64,000 bases of DNA, taken from the NCBI GenBank assembly GCA_963575745.1, contig CAUYUJ010015702.1, positions 60,001 through 124,000 of the forward strand. Reading direction: 5' to 3'. Positions 10,801-19,401 of this stretch are shown piece by piece; the first letter of the stretch is position 1, and every line of letters begins with the position of its first letter. A model generated the notes under the pieces. The model was not told the DNA's origin, did not search any database, and was given only the letters and a program-made list of their open reading frames with translations. This stretch comes from Prorocentrum cordatum. Lineage: Eukaryota > Sar > Dinophyceae > Prorocentrales > Prorocentraceae. The position numbers and the translations under genes are program-made.

Positions 10801-13800
10801 ATTGAGGCTATGTTCTGTCATGACCTTTCCCCGACGGACTTCGTAGATGAGCTCACCCTCTTCCTTAGCAACACCAAGCGTATAGTCAGCGATTGTGTTC
10901 GAGAGGATCGTCGTGCTTTCTTGGAACGGCTTGGACTTCAGATGCGGCAGCACGCTGAAGCGGGAGACCACTTGTCCGAATGGCGAACGCTGAAGACTAT
11001 CCTACGCTATGGCGGACGAAAGGGACGCAAGGAGCGCAACCTCATGCTTGTGGACGCCGCAGGCCACCCTGCCATGACGGACGAGGACGAAAGCCGCATC
11101 ATCATTGAGCATTTCGCTACTACAGAGGACGCCGAGCTCATGACGAACACGGAGCTCATTACCTACTACAACTCCAAGCTCAATCACAACCCCACCCAGG
11201 TCGAGCTGAAGCCAGATCTTGTCCCGAGCATTGGTCAGGTTTCAGAGCTTTTTGCGACCCTCAAGCGACGGAAAGCGCCAGGTCGTGATGGTATACTGCC
11301 TGAGCTTCTCCTTGCTGCACCTGGGACACTCGCACGCATCTACCACCCGATCCTAATGAAGTGCGCCCTTCACCAGCAGGAGCCCTACGCTTGGAAGCAT
11401 GGCATAGTACATCCTCTACATAAAGGTGTGGGTCCTGACCATGATCTCGCCTATTTTCGTTCGATCCTGCTCAACCCGATTATTTCCAAACTTTGGCATA
11501 AGTTCATCAGGAGGCAGCTAGCGACTTATCTCCATCATCTTCTTCATGATACTCAATGTGGTGGTCAAGCACGCCATGGTCCTGCTCAACTTATCCACTT
11601 GGTACATTCATATATAGCAGGGCTTCCTCGGTTACGTGCGGATGGCATCATTGTTTTTCTCGACCTGGTCTCTGCCTTCTATTCCACGGTTCGGCATCAG
11701 GTCCTCCCTGCCTTGCATCTACATGACGATGAAGACTACGTCCAGCAGCACCACGACTTCCCCATCGCCATGCTGCCGATGGTGACCTTTGTTCTCTCTC
11801 AGCCGGCAGCGATTGACAAGATCGAGCATGAACCACACCTGATCGCATTACTTATTGAAGCTCACCGTGCAACGCATTTCGGCACTCGTGAAGGTGATCT
11901 AGTTGCCCGCTCTCGGCGGGGGAGCCGCCCAGGTTCGGCGTTGGCTGATGCCATATTCAATCTTGGATTTGCCGCCCCTCTCGCACTGGCCCGCGACAAG
12001 ATGCGCGCCCTGCGCCTCTCTACAGCGATTACTATGGCCGAGAACGAATTGATTTTCTCGCGCTCCGCTGAGCAAGTCGAGCTGGCGGACGCTTCCTTCG
12101 TCGATGATGCGATCTTCCTGGGCTGCAACCATTCCGACAGCTCCACTGTCGACATCGCTGGTCAGCTGCTCGACGACATCCACCTCGTCATGGTTTCCCA
12201 CGGCTTCCAAGTCAACTACAAGCGCTCCAAGACCAATGTCATGCTCATTCCGCATCGCCGTGACTCTGAACTTTTTCGACTGGTTAGCCAGGAAGGCGAG
12301 CTCCGACTCCAGACACCTCATTGGAATCTACAAGTGCATCTCACAGAGTCCTACAAGTACCTGGGTACCCCTATCGATGTCCAGGCCAAGAACTCGCATA
12401 AGATTAAGTTCGCTATCGCAAAGCAAGCTCAGGCGTTTGGTCCTATTAGGCGTATGATCAAGAAGTTTCCTTCTACGACAGCGATAAGCCACACGTGTTT
12501 GACCGACTCGATGTGCAACATCCATTTGCTCTACTCGACAGAGGTGTGGAACAATCTTACTACGAACGACTTCAAGATGCTGGATTCACCGCGTATTTCC
12601 TCCTATCGGGTACTACAATCTCGCAAGCACCATGCTGGCAGCCCTCGTCATTTCTTCGATGAAGAAGTCCTGGTGAAAGCCATGCGCACTCCGCTTCATA
12701 CGGTTGTTAGGCGTCGTCGACTTATCTACTTTTGCACATTGTTTGCGAATGCTCCCAAGATCCTATTTGCTATGGTGGACTTCGTCGCGGGACTGCCTGG
12801 TTCTTGGACGTCCCTCTTGCAGCTCGACCTCCAGTGGTTGGATGAGTACGACAAGCAGATCGAGCCCACGACATTGTCCTCAGCCTTCCAGCACATTCAG
12901 AATGATCCGCATTCCTTTCGTCTTCGAGTAGGCCGTGCATGGCGAAGGTTTCGAGCCGCCGAACTTGACAGACTACGTCTAGTTGCATTACTTCGACATC
13001 TTCAGCGGGTGCTTGATAATTCAAAGACGGCGACAACGTCTACAGGGTTCATATGTTACCAGTGTGGGGCTGTTCTTCATACAAAAGCCAGCTGGAGGAT
13101 TCATTTGCTACGTCACCAGCCGCTCGACCTTGCACAGCGCTTTGCTTTCGACAACACGTGTCGCTGCTGCACGACTAGATTCAGCGATCGTGCCAATCTC
13201 ATCAGACATTTGCGCCGCCCAGGTAACCGTTGCTTCTACTGGTTGTTGGAATCTCTCGCTCCTCTTGATCAAGAGTTGGCTGCGCAACTACATCAGGAAG
13301 ACTTGGTTCGTCAGCGCGCTCTTCAGCGTCAAGGTTACCATCGGACTCGTGTCAGGGTTCCTGCATTCCATGGCGGAGAGGGCCTCAGCCCATTCGAGTA
13401 TATTCCATTGGAGGCCCCCGCTGTGCTGGTGGAGGTTGAGCCTCCGTTGGGACGGGTACTGCGACGACAGCTGTGGAAGCAAGGAGAGCCTGCCAAAGTA
13501 GTCTACATCACCACGGACACGACAACCACTTTTGCATCTTGGGTGACTTCAGTGCTCTCTATTCCATGTCAGTGCATCGCCGTTGATAGCTTCACAGATT
13601 CTGCCACGGAGGTCTTATACCTGGAAATGATGCAAGGAGGAGTATTTGCTTTTTTCATTGAGACAGATCTACCAGAGTGGTCTCGAGATCTTGACCTTCT
13701 TGAGCAAGGCCAGCAGCCTCGAAGAGATGACCAATGGCGCCCGCACTGGACGGCAAAAAGGCAGCAGCAGCTCTATCTGGAAAATAAACTACTTACACGC

Positions 13801-14151
13801 GCCTTGTATATGATCGCCACAGCCCGTGCCATGGGCGTTCCTGCGGCGGTGATTGGCGGGAAGCATGTCCTCCATCGTGCTTTATCGCCTCGCACCGACA
13901 TTCGGATGCTGCTCGAGCCCATGGGTATCCAGTTCACAAGCCTTGACCAGCACGACTACGATGGTGGCTCGTTCGACCACCTCCTTCTGATCAACACGCA
14001 CCTGAACCTAGAGGCGCTGGCCCGTGTTCCGCAGGGTGCAGATGTTCGTGCAGGTCGGCTCCAAGTTCGTCCAGGCATTCATCGACTTCTGATCGGTGCG
14101 CTTTTCATGACCAGCTCGTGGTTTTCCCATCGTAGCCGAGTAGATATTTGA
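7879..14151 (+). CDS. LINE polyprotein: RNase H, endonuclease, RT, zinc finger
   Basis: 2,090 residues with no internal stop. Residues about 345-495 look like RNase H: TDGS with Asp353, TEMAGL, CDCLPAID and HTHGHEGDPWNE. Residues about 565-840 look like an exonuclease-endonuclease-phosphatase domain: CQET, GDCNAN with Asp727, RRLDYI and SDDHYPV around 827-832. Residues about 1,115-1,560 are reverse transcriptase: KAPGRDG, FLDLVSAF and the catalytic FVDD with Asp1409/Asp1410. A pair of C2H2-like fingers begins at CYQC (residue 1,726), with HLLRH and a CRCC/RHLRR second finger. The last 200 residues match nothing I know. An RNase H placed N-terminal to the endonuclease is unusual, since LINEs that have one normally carry it after RT. 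The ATG at 7,879 overlaps the previous stop. Confidence 0.9.
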   Translation: MIEQSAEAPSRFMLATSLDKNYYSHIRAYHDPRAHPDYEGSEVSPCRDGNLEVLRLRGGGDGGDEVDPLLPTRTLGNRAQATVLPDPSSPEPDQEPYHRVADKDDMLVSAQLLEHGHQSFSMSPCSPTFALPGPSATSSVPLYVSSLHSLEEPVAISDSDTLTVVPEMMDPSEVIEFRTVRVRDSAFSIPSGSDSLHYPECIPANKDSDKVDSVPQALRPPRLQHDLHSPSSERAAPVPLSSPVGMVVNILSSPSASCPEQRGRRHDPAGGQALSEVDSLRDDASPLTSVHQGFLHCPLEVPVPLSLEYQYNPWYIRLRRDLAAVSLHEHAQAALRLVAPLRGRPKRMVIYTDGSYWPDDRHLSAFACVVLADDGETISFEGFFASLVENAFNFECVDYITSVSTEMAGLVWALLFCLQVDEGIQLEVICDCLPAIDAVTRRWGSSDPFVPIACHLYDFLKTHRDITIAHTHGHEGDPWNECCDVIAKSMRHQRGPSLPENLVVKLTNSSAWYWASYRDHLHRDAHAYPLVDQHGIHCEWRLQRCPYPAPPAAHPRETVKYSISLSLISVNLQKANIAMEAPEPRHPASQMRAFRPRALRLQLQDMGAHLIGCQETPILEDGVLRDGFLIVGGGQPEHQLGVSLLINMTKAYATGPRGPKHFRRGDIRVLHRASRVLVVKIETCCIYEMVYVVHAPYKGHREIQLASWWRELSSLAEKWPPTILLGDCNANIPNHTVYSEILEDNVVGHEHPACAPTAADEAARACLQFATDAGLYIENTFNLHEAGHTFVGKDGPRRLDYIMLSRDHHGHTSRFFVDYAFDSYAASDDHYPVVLDLAWKVMKPKPNSPGTKLDREKMQDPQLIAKYGAILDALEIPPWHLDVNLHQQLADSAVLNAARACFSMDRVTSIKGYVSSTTMYLVRLRRYVARARRWLPCHDERRPPWADLLAHRADGILFLTDVPWELQLQRLRLAIEAMFCHDLSPTDFVDELTLFLSNTKRIVSDCVREDRRAFLERLGLQMRQHAEAGDHLSEWRTLKTILRYGGRKGRKERNLMLVDAAGHPAMTDEDESRIIIEHFATTEDAELMTNTELITYYNSKLNHNPTQVELKPDLVPSIGQVSELFATLKRRKAPGRDGILPELLLAAPGTLARIYHPILMKCALHQQEPYAWKHGIVHPLHKGVGPDHDLAYFRSILLNPIISKLWHKFIRRQLATYLHHLLHDTQCGGQARHGPAQLIHLVHSYIAGLPRLRADGIIVFLDLVSAFYSTVRHQVLPALHLHDDEDYVQQHHDFPIAMLPMVTFVLSQPAAIDKIEHEPHLIALLIEAHRATHFGTREGDLVARSRRGSRPGSALADAIFNLGFAAPLALARDKMRALRLSTAITMAENELIFSRSAEQVELADASFVDDAIFLGCNHSDSSTVDIAGQLLDDIHLVMVSHGFQVNYKRSKTNVMLIPHRRDSELFRLVSQEGELRLQTPHWNLQVHLTESYKYLGTPIDVQAKNSHKIKFAIAKQAQAFGPIRRMIKKFPSTTAISHTCLTDSMCNIHLLYSTEVWNNLTTNDFKMLDSPRISSYRVLQSRKHHAGSPRHFFDEEVLVKAMRTPLHTVVRRRRLIYFCTLFANAPKILFAMVDFVAGLPGSWTSLLQLDLQWLDEYDKQIEPTTLSSAFQHIQNDPHSFRLRVGRAWRRFRAAELDRLRLVALLRHLQRVLDNSKTATTSTGFICYQCGAVLHTKASWRIHLLRHQPLDLAQRFAFDNTCRCCTTRFSDRANLIRHLRRPGNRCFYWLLESLAPLDQELAAQLHQEDLVRQRALQRQGYHRTRVRVPAFHGGEGLSPFEYIPLEAPAVLVEVEPPLGRVLRRQLWKQGEPAKVVYITTDTTTTFASWVTSVLSIPCQCIAVDSFTDSATEVLYLEMMQGGVFAFFIETDLPEWSRDLDLLEQGQQPRRDDQWRPHWTAKRQQQLYLENKLLTRALYMIATARAMGVPAAVIGGKHVLHRALSPRTDIRMLLEPMGIQFTSLDQHDYDGGSFDHLLLINTHLNLEALARVPQGADVRAGRLQVRPGIHRLLIGALFMTSSWFSHRSRVDI

Positions 14152-14777
14152 GCCTGTTCTCGATGTGGCGGTGGTGGAGGTTACATCGAGTGGTGGTGGA
14201 GGAGGAATCGTATTTGTCCCTCTCCTTGGCGGCCCCTCGGGTACGAAGGTCTTACTCGTGTTCAGCGCTACCACGGAGTAGCGGCACTATCGAGGGGCCG
14301 ACCATGGGGGGGGTTAGGTGGTCCTCCTTAGGGGACGGGGGGGGCACGGGAGGCGCAAGTGGTAAGGCGGGTGAAACAAACCGTCGAGCGCCACCCCAAG
14401 CCTCCCCGTCCCCCAATGTCCTGCTGTGCTGTCGCTCGTCGTCCTGGCGGCGTGCCACCAGGGGCGAGCCACCAGGGGCGAGCCTTCGAATTCGTCGTCC
14501 TGGCGGCGTGCCACCAGGGGCGAGCGCACTTACTTCCTTCCTGGCACTGGCTCCCGCTAGCCTCATCCTGATCCTCAAGGCCCAGGAAGGTTCCTCCCCC
14601 CTCTTCGAGGCCCAGCTCTGGAGCATCCTGTCCTTTTTGGCCGCCCCCGTTATCGGGGGCGACCTTCACCACGACCTCCGTGATCCAGATGTTGGAGGTC
14701 GTGGCTCTGCCTTGCCGAGCCTCTTAGGAGGCTCCGCCTGACGCCTCAGCGTGCGCGCTTGGCGGCCTGGCTAAGAA
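14152..14777 (+). other. LINE 3' region
   Basis: Holds two copies of the 35-bp hairpin repeat (14,435-14,469 and 14,491-14,525) and otherwise unique GC-rich sequence. An A-rich run starts at about 14,775, directly before a purine array. Best read as the 3' untranslated region plus flank. I see no gene. Confidence 0.5.
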
Positions 14778-14880
14778 AAAAAAGAGGGAGGAGGAGGAGG
14801 AGGGGGAGGAGGAGGAGGAGGAGGAGGAGGAGGAGGAGGAGGAGGAGGAGTAGGAGGAGGAGGAGGAGGAGGAGGAGCGG
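14778..14880. repeat. (GGA)n purine array
   Basis: About 100 bp of GGA triplets immediately downstream of the A-rich end of the LINE. Confidence 0.95.
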
Positions 14881-15117
14881 GGTGCCCAGCCGCCCAGCAA
14901 GAGTTGTGCACGTTACTGCTCGCTGCAGCCCTGCAACGGGAACCAAGACGAGGCGTCGAATAAACGACAATCAGAGTGAGCGCGGCATGCGAGATCATCC
15001 GGATGATGTTGCACTTCATGTGTAGAGGGTCTCACACATACGGCCCATGTTTGGATGCATCTTTGCGCAAAGTGTTGAAGACGGATGTGATCGTGGGTAA
15101 TTCCCCAGTCAGTGCTT

Positions 15118-15301
15118 ACACTGAAGGGGTCCTAGCGGACATGGAAGAGATTGGCGAGAGTAGCCGGCCGATTTCGGCGGGCGGCTCACGGTGGGCGGCT
15201 TTCGGTGGGCGCACACTCAAGAGATTGGCGAACGTAGCCGGCCAATTTCGGTGGCGGCTCTCGGTGGGCGGCTGTCCGTGGGTGCCCCCTCGCTCTCTTT
15301 T

Positions 15302-15342
<41 letters not shown>

Positions 15343-15960
15343 TAGTATCTCTCTGTATCAGTGCTGTCGGTGGGCGCTCCCTCTCGCTCTCTGTCTCTTT
15401 TGTATGTATGTATGTACGTATGTATGTATATGTGTATATATATATGTATATATATATATGTATATGTATATCTCTCTCTCTGTCTCTCTCTCTCTCTCTC
15501 TTGTTATCTCTCTGCGGGCACGGTGCTTGCAAAAACTGTCGGACCATTCACTGTTTGGGGTCTTTCTCCTGTGTAATAGAAGAGATTGGCAAATGAAGCC
15601 GGCCGATTTCGTTGGGCGGCTCATGGTGGGCGGCTTGCGGGGAGCGCCCCCTCAAGAAATTGGCGAAAGTAGCCGGCCGATTTCGGTGGGCGGCTCTCGA
15701 TGGGCGGCTGTCCGTGGGCGCCCCCTCGCTCTTTTTTTTTGTTTTCTCTCTCTCTCTCTCTCTCTTTTTCTCTTTCTTGGTATTTCTTTATATCAGTGCT
15801 GTCAGTAGGCGCTCCCCCCTCTTTCTTTCTTCTCTCTCTCTCTCTCTCGCTCTCTCGGTATATTTCTCTTCTCTCTCTCTCTCGCTCGCTCGCTCTCTCT
15901 TTTTTGTTTATTCTCTCTCTCGCTCGCTCTCTCTCTCTCTCTCGGTATTTTTCTACGGGC
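15118..15960. repeat. Tandem GC-rich units with (CT)n and (TA)n microsatellites
   Basis: Three to four copies of a unit containing GAGATTGGCGAAAGTAGCC, GGCCGATTTCGGTGGGCGGC and TGTCCGTGGG, each leading into a (CT)n tract. A TATG/TA microsatellite lies at about 15,400-15,475. Unit spacing is irregular, about 220-330 bp, because the microsatellites vary in length. Confidence 0.8.
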
Positions 15961-16349
15961 TTGGTGCTTGCAACATTTTCGGACCCTCCACTGATTGGGG
16001 CTTCTCTCTGGTGTATTTGTCATTGGCCCTGCTTCGCCCAGAGTCGGATAAGCAAATTGAGACTGCCCACTTGAGCGTGATTCGTTATGTGTTGGTTGGG
16101 CGAGCTCGTACAGATAACTGTAAGTGCGCAGGCGTTTCCCGAAGTCAACGCGCGCTCTTGCAGAGACTGTCACGCAAGCTGCATGCACGCGTGGATGTCT
16201 TTGCGGAACGCTCGCGCAACGACTCCCCCCAAAAAGCCCAAACATTACGACGCCAACTGGTGCCGTGTTCGAAGCTCGTCAACCCAATCGGGCGCTCTGA
16301 AAGCCGAAAAGGCGAGTATGCTAAGAATTGCACTCAAACCTGAGGAGCA
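15961..16349. other. No gene seen
   Basis: Moderately GC-rich unique sequence. Open frames are present but have no recognisable motif. Confidence 0.4.
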
Positions 16350-16610
16350 TCAATCACTCTTGCCTCTCGTGGGCTTCTTGGGAGTCCTCTCGCAGCCCCC
16401 GTGGGCCGTGCTGGGAGCTCGTTGGGCCGAGTGCTGGCCGAGGTCTTTGGCCTGTCTCGGGGTCGGGGCCTGTTGGGGCCTTCTGGCGCCCTCCGGGGCC
16501 GCCTTCGGGTCATCTGGAGCCGTCTTGGGCTGCCCTTGGGCGCCAACGTCGTGGCCTTCCCGATCGGGACCCGAGTCCAGGCGGACCAGTGTTCGAATGA
16601 ATGGGGGGCA
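16350..16610. repeat. Degenerate GGGCCTTC/CTCGGGG repeat
   Basis: G/T-rich sequence made of imperfect units such as TCGGGGTCGGGGCC and CTTCTGGCGCCCTCCGG. It resembles 56,480-57,120, which has the same units at larger scale. Both lie outside supported exons. Confidence 0.55.
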
Positions 16611-16659
16611 TGATTGCATTTGCACTGTGGTATACCCAATGTTAGCCAGCCCTTTGTTG

Positions 16660-17275
16660 TGAAAACTATGCGGTTCAACAAATATTCTGCAGTGCGAGTA
16701 GTGCGGCCTATGAGGTACAACATATGTTGTTCCAATATATGTGGACCAATCCATGTGGCGCAGTTTATGTGGTGCAATATACCTTGTGCAATGCATGGTG
16801 TACAGCCAATGTTGTGCACTCTATGTGGTGCGATCGCTGCGGTGCAACCAAAGTGAATCAACCAACGTGCAGCAACGCATATTGTGCAATCGGTGTTTCG
16901 CAACATGTGTGGTGGAATCTATGCTGTGCAATCTATGTGATCCAATATATGTGGAGCAATGTATGTGGTACAAACTAAATTCGGCAATGTATGCTGCGTT
17001 ATACAGGTAGTGCGGTCGATGAGGTTCAACATATATTGTTCTATATGTGTGGGGCACTCTATGTGGTACAATATACGTGGTGCAAACTATGTTGTGCAAC
17101 ATCTGGTATTCGATTTATATTGTGCACCATGTGGTGCAATGTTTGTGTTGCAACCTATGTGATGCAATCAATGTGGTGCAAACTGTGTTGTGCATTCTTT
17201 GTGGTACGCAATCTGTGTGGTGCAATGTATGTGGCGAGATCTGTGTTGTGCAAAATCTGTTGTGCAATCTATGTG
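16660..17275. repeat. Degenerate TATGTGGTGCAAT minisatellite
   Basis: More than 20 imperfect copies of a 13-25 bp unit built from TATGTGGTGCAAT, TATGTTGTGCAA and close variants. A fragment with the same words appears at 47,960-48,000, and the complementary TGCACCAC/TACACCAC type at 40,590-41,060. Confidence 0.85.
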
Positions 17276-17277
17276 GG

Positions 17278-17455
17278 TCGGCGACGGCGGCCACATAGCA
17301 GCAAGATCGAAGACACGGCCCAGACGACGGGCGGCGACGAGGCGGCGACGGGGCGGCGACGGCGGCCACATAGCCGCCAAGCCGAAGACACGACCCACAC
17401 GACGGGCGGCGACGGGGCGGCGACGGCGGCCACATCGCCGCCAGACCTGAGGCAC
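17278..17455. repeat. Tandem repeat, about 65-bp unit, nearly 3 copies
   Basis: Units begin GGCGGCCACAT and carry CGAAGACACG and GACGGGCGGCGAC. Copies differ by a few substitutions and one internal duplication of GGCGGCGACG. Confidence 0.85.
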
Positions 17456-18084
17456 GGCCCAGTTCCCTATAGCAGAGGTGAGAACCCATAAGTGCAAGCA
17501 CTCTTCGGGGAATCGATCTGTGGATTCCATGTGTGGCTCATGTGGCCATCTACGGTGGGGGCGTTGGTTAAGGAGTGGTCCCAGGAGGCGCCAGACCCTG
17601 GAGGGTTCCTTTCCTGATAGGGCGGCGGTGATGTCCATGGCCGATCCACGACTGGAGTTCCACTGGCTTCCAGACCCTGGATTCCTTATCTAAGGGTTCC
17701 TTATCCAGTCGCCTGAAACCGAAACTCGCAAGAGAACTCTGACCTCCGCCACCCGCCGCCCCCCCCCCCACCCGCCGCCCCGTCGGGGGGCGGGCCTTTT
17801 TTTACCCGTTTCAGGGACCACGCTCTGGGGCGTGACAGCGAGGCGATTGCGAGTAAAGCTGAGTGTCAAGGAATCTTTTCACTGGCGAGCGAGTTCAAAC
17901 ATCGTGAAACGGCCCTCTATGCTGCCAAATAATACATAATTCCTTATCCAGGGCCCACGCCGCAGCGCATCTGCCCGGCCTGCGCGTGCGGGGGCGGGCC
18001 CCTTTCGGCACTGCGCGGCCCCGCCGCCGAGCATCCGGCGACGCAGCGCGCAGGGAGCAGGCCCTCGGCACGCGGTCCGTCGTC
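17456..18084. other. No gene seen
   Basis: Includes a short duplicated phrase (CCAGACCCTGGA twice and GGTTCCTTATC twice, near 17,590-17,710) and a C-rich tract at 17,755-17,800. No supported exon. Confidence 0.4.
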
Positions 18085-18378
18085 GTCGCTCGCTCCCCCC
18101 TCCCTCCCTCTCGCGCTCCTTCCTCCCTGGCCTCCCTCCGCCTCTCTCTCTCTCTCTCTCGCTCCCTCTCCCCCTCTCCGTGCTTCCCTCTCGCCCTCTC
18201 GGCCTCTCTCTCTCTCTCTCTCTTCCTCCCTCTCTCCCTCCCTCCCTCTCTCTCTCCGGCTCTCTCTCTCTCTCGCTCTCCCTCTCCCTCCCTCCCTCCC
18301 TCTCTCTCTCTCTCTCCGGCTCTCTCTCTCTCTCGCTCTCCCTCTCTCTCCCCCTCTCCTTCTCCCTCCCCCTCCCGA
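18085..18378. repeat. (CT)n pyrimidine tract before an exon
   Basis: Imperfect CTCTCTCC tract of nearly 300 bp with two near-identical 60-bp copies (18,240-18,290 and 18,295-18,350). It runs into an acceptor-like CCCGAG at 18,379, so it could act as a long polypyrimidine tract. Confidence 0.85.
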
Positions 18379-18379
18379 G

Positions 18380-18469
18380 GTGGTGCTGCTGCCCAGAGAG
18401 CAGCTGCTCCCCGAGTACGCCGAGCAGGTGGCCAAGATCTACCCCAGGTACCGGGAGATGTTCATGGGC
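18380..18469 (+). CDS. Candidate internal exon, unknown protein
   Basis: I do not recognise the family. Directly after a (CT)n tract and AG, the frame reads VVLLPREQLLPEYAEQVAK and then IYPRYREMFMG with clean GC-ending codons and a natural amphipathic-helix look. A possible GC-type donor follows the final Met codon (about 18,467-18,471). Downstream the frame dissolves into Arg/Ala-rich sequence and an inverted-repeat element begins at 18,541. It probably belongs to the same transcript as the C-terminal exon at 19,176-19,235, although I could not match phases with certainty. An intermediate exon may be missing. Confidence 0.5.
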
Positions 18470-18540
18470 CGGCTGTCCTCGGCCCGCCGCCCAGCGCGGA
18501 GGGGCCTCGCGCGCCCGCGGCGCGCAGTCGGGGAAGCGCA

Positions 18541-18765
18541 ACCATGTCGGGGAAACGTACGACTCGAGTACGCCGGAATTCGGGTTAGCCGACGTTTTTT
18601 CGACGAGCCCGGCCCTGGCTTTCGACGGTCCAGTTCTCGTGGGACCTCTGCAGCGGGAGCTCGCGTCAGGTGTCAGGCTGGGTCTCGCCGCTTCTGGGAG
18701 GGCCCCGCCGGGCCAACCCGAGCCCCCCGCACCCGAGTCCTACGTCTCCCCGACCATGGATCCAG
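18541..18765. mobile_element. Inverted-repeat element, about 225 bp
   Basis: The left end CCATGTCGGGGAAACGTA pairs with the right end TACGTCTCCCCGACCATGG, giving roughly 25-bp terminal inverted repeats with a few mismatches and one 1-bp gap. It lies between two candidate exons, so it is probably intronic. No clear target duplication. Confidence 0.6.
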
Positions 18766-18819
18766 GCGCGCGGATTCGCGACGGGCCCCGCTTCCACGCA
18801 GCATCTCACCACCCACCAA

Positions 18820-18971
18820 ACCACCCCAACCCAACCCGAAGGCCGAAATTTATCCTCGATTTCCAGTGGGGGGGGGGGTCGGGGAGCATTGAAAAAACAC
18901 TTGGAATCCGCACCCCCCCCCCAACCCGAAATTCGGGTCAAATTCGGGTCTTCGGGTTGGGTTGGGGTGGT
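18820..18971. mobile_element. Inverted-repeat element, perfect 22-bp arms
   Basis: ACCACCCCAACCCAACCCGA plus AG (18,820-18,841) is the exact reverse complement of 18,950-18,971. The 108 bp between contain further AACCCGAA and TTCGGGT words that can pair internally. Probably intronic. Confidence 0.8.
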
Positions 18972-19175
18972 CTGGTAGGTAGCATCGGCGCGCTCCGTCT
19001 CCAAGTCGGGCGGGGCGCGCGGGGCGCGCGAGGGGTCCCGCTGCCGCACGGCGTCGGCGCGCTCCGTCGCCGAGTCGGGCGGCTTCGGCCTCGGGTTTCG
19101 GGCGGGCCTTCCCCGATCCGTGGGTGTGGCGCCAACGCTCAGAGCGTGAATTACCTACCCCGCTTTCGCTTCCAG

Positions 19176-19235
19176 GCGAAGCCAAGTCACACCACGCGCC
19201 TCCTCGTCAAGCGGCCTGACCAGTACAGGCCGTAG
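19176..19235 (+). CDS. Candidate C-terminal exon, unknown protein
   Basis: Starts after a pyrimidine tract ending TTCCAG and encodes AKPSHTTRLLVKRPDQYRP followed by TAG. The short basic tail, clean acceptor and stop make a plausible terminal exon. Its neighbours suggest it closes the gene represented by the 18,380-18,469 exon. The family is unknown. Confidence 0.4.
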   Translation, partial: AKPSHTTRLLVKRPDQYRP

Positions 19236-19359
19236 TTTGGCATCGCTTGGTATCTCGTGGAAGCGAGGGTGGTCAAAAGCGAGGTAGGTTTGTTTTCCCC
19301 CTAAACGCGCCAGATCCACGCATCCCTAACCCATCCTCGCGCGTGCCCGACGAATGGGA

Positions 19360-19401
19360 GGAGGAAGAGGAGGAGGAGGAGGAGGAGGAGGAGGAGGAGG
19401 A
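19360..19401. repeat. Short (GGA)n array
   Basis: GGA triplets abutting the 5' end of an R1 repeat copy. Confidence 0.9.

Larger units (their letters stand above)
4555..14777 (+). mobile_element. LINE-type non-LTR retrotransposon, nearly complete
   Basis: A 10-kb element on the + strand with three long frames in gag-gag-pol order. The last carries RNase H, an APE-type endonuclease, reverse transcriptase and zinc fingers. No LTRs are seen. A 35-bp sequence containing an imperfect palindrome occurs once before the frames (4,555-4,589) and twice after them (14,435-14,469 and 14,491-14,525), which suggests element-borne ends. Short purine arrays lie just outside both sides. I could not identify a target-site duplication or a clean poly-A tail. 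An A-rich run at 14,775-14,783 is the only candidate. The pol frame has no stop over 2,090 codons, so the copy is young or still under selection. Confidence 0.85.

Noticed and set aside
9211-12525. Minus-strand open frames of 130-180 codons inside the LINE
   Set aside because: They are antisense shadows of the polyprotein. The + frame carries the RT and endonuclease motifs without interruption.
17879-18541. Long Arg/Glu frames on the minus strand opposite the CT tract
   Set aside because: They are translations of GAGAGAGAG sequence. The + strand exon at 18,380 explains the only protein-like part.
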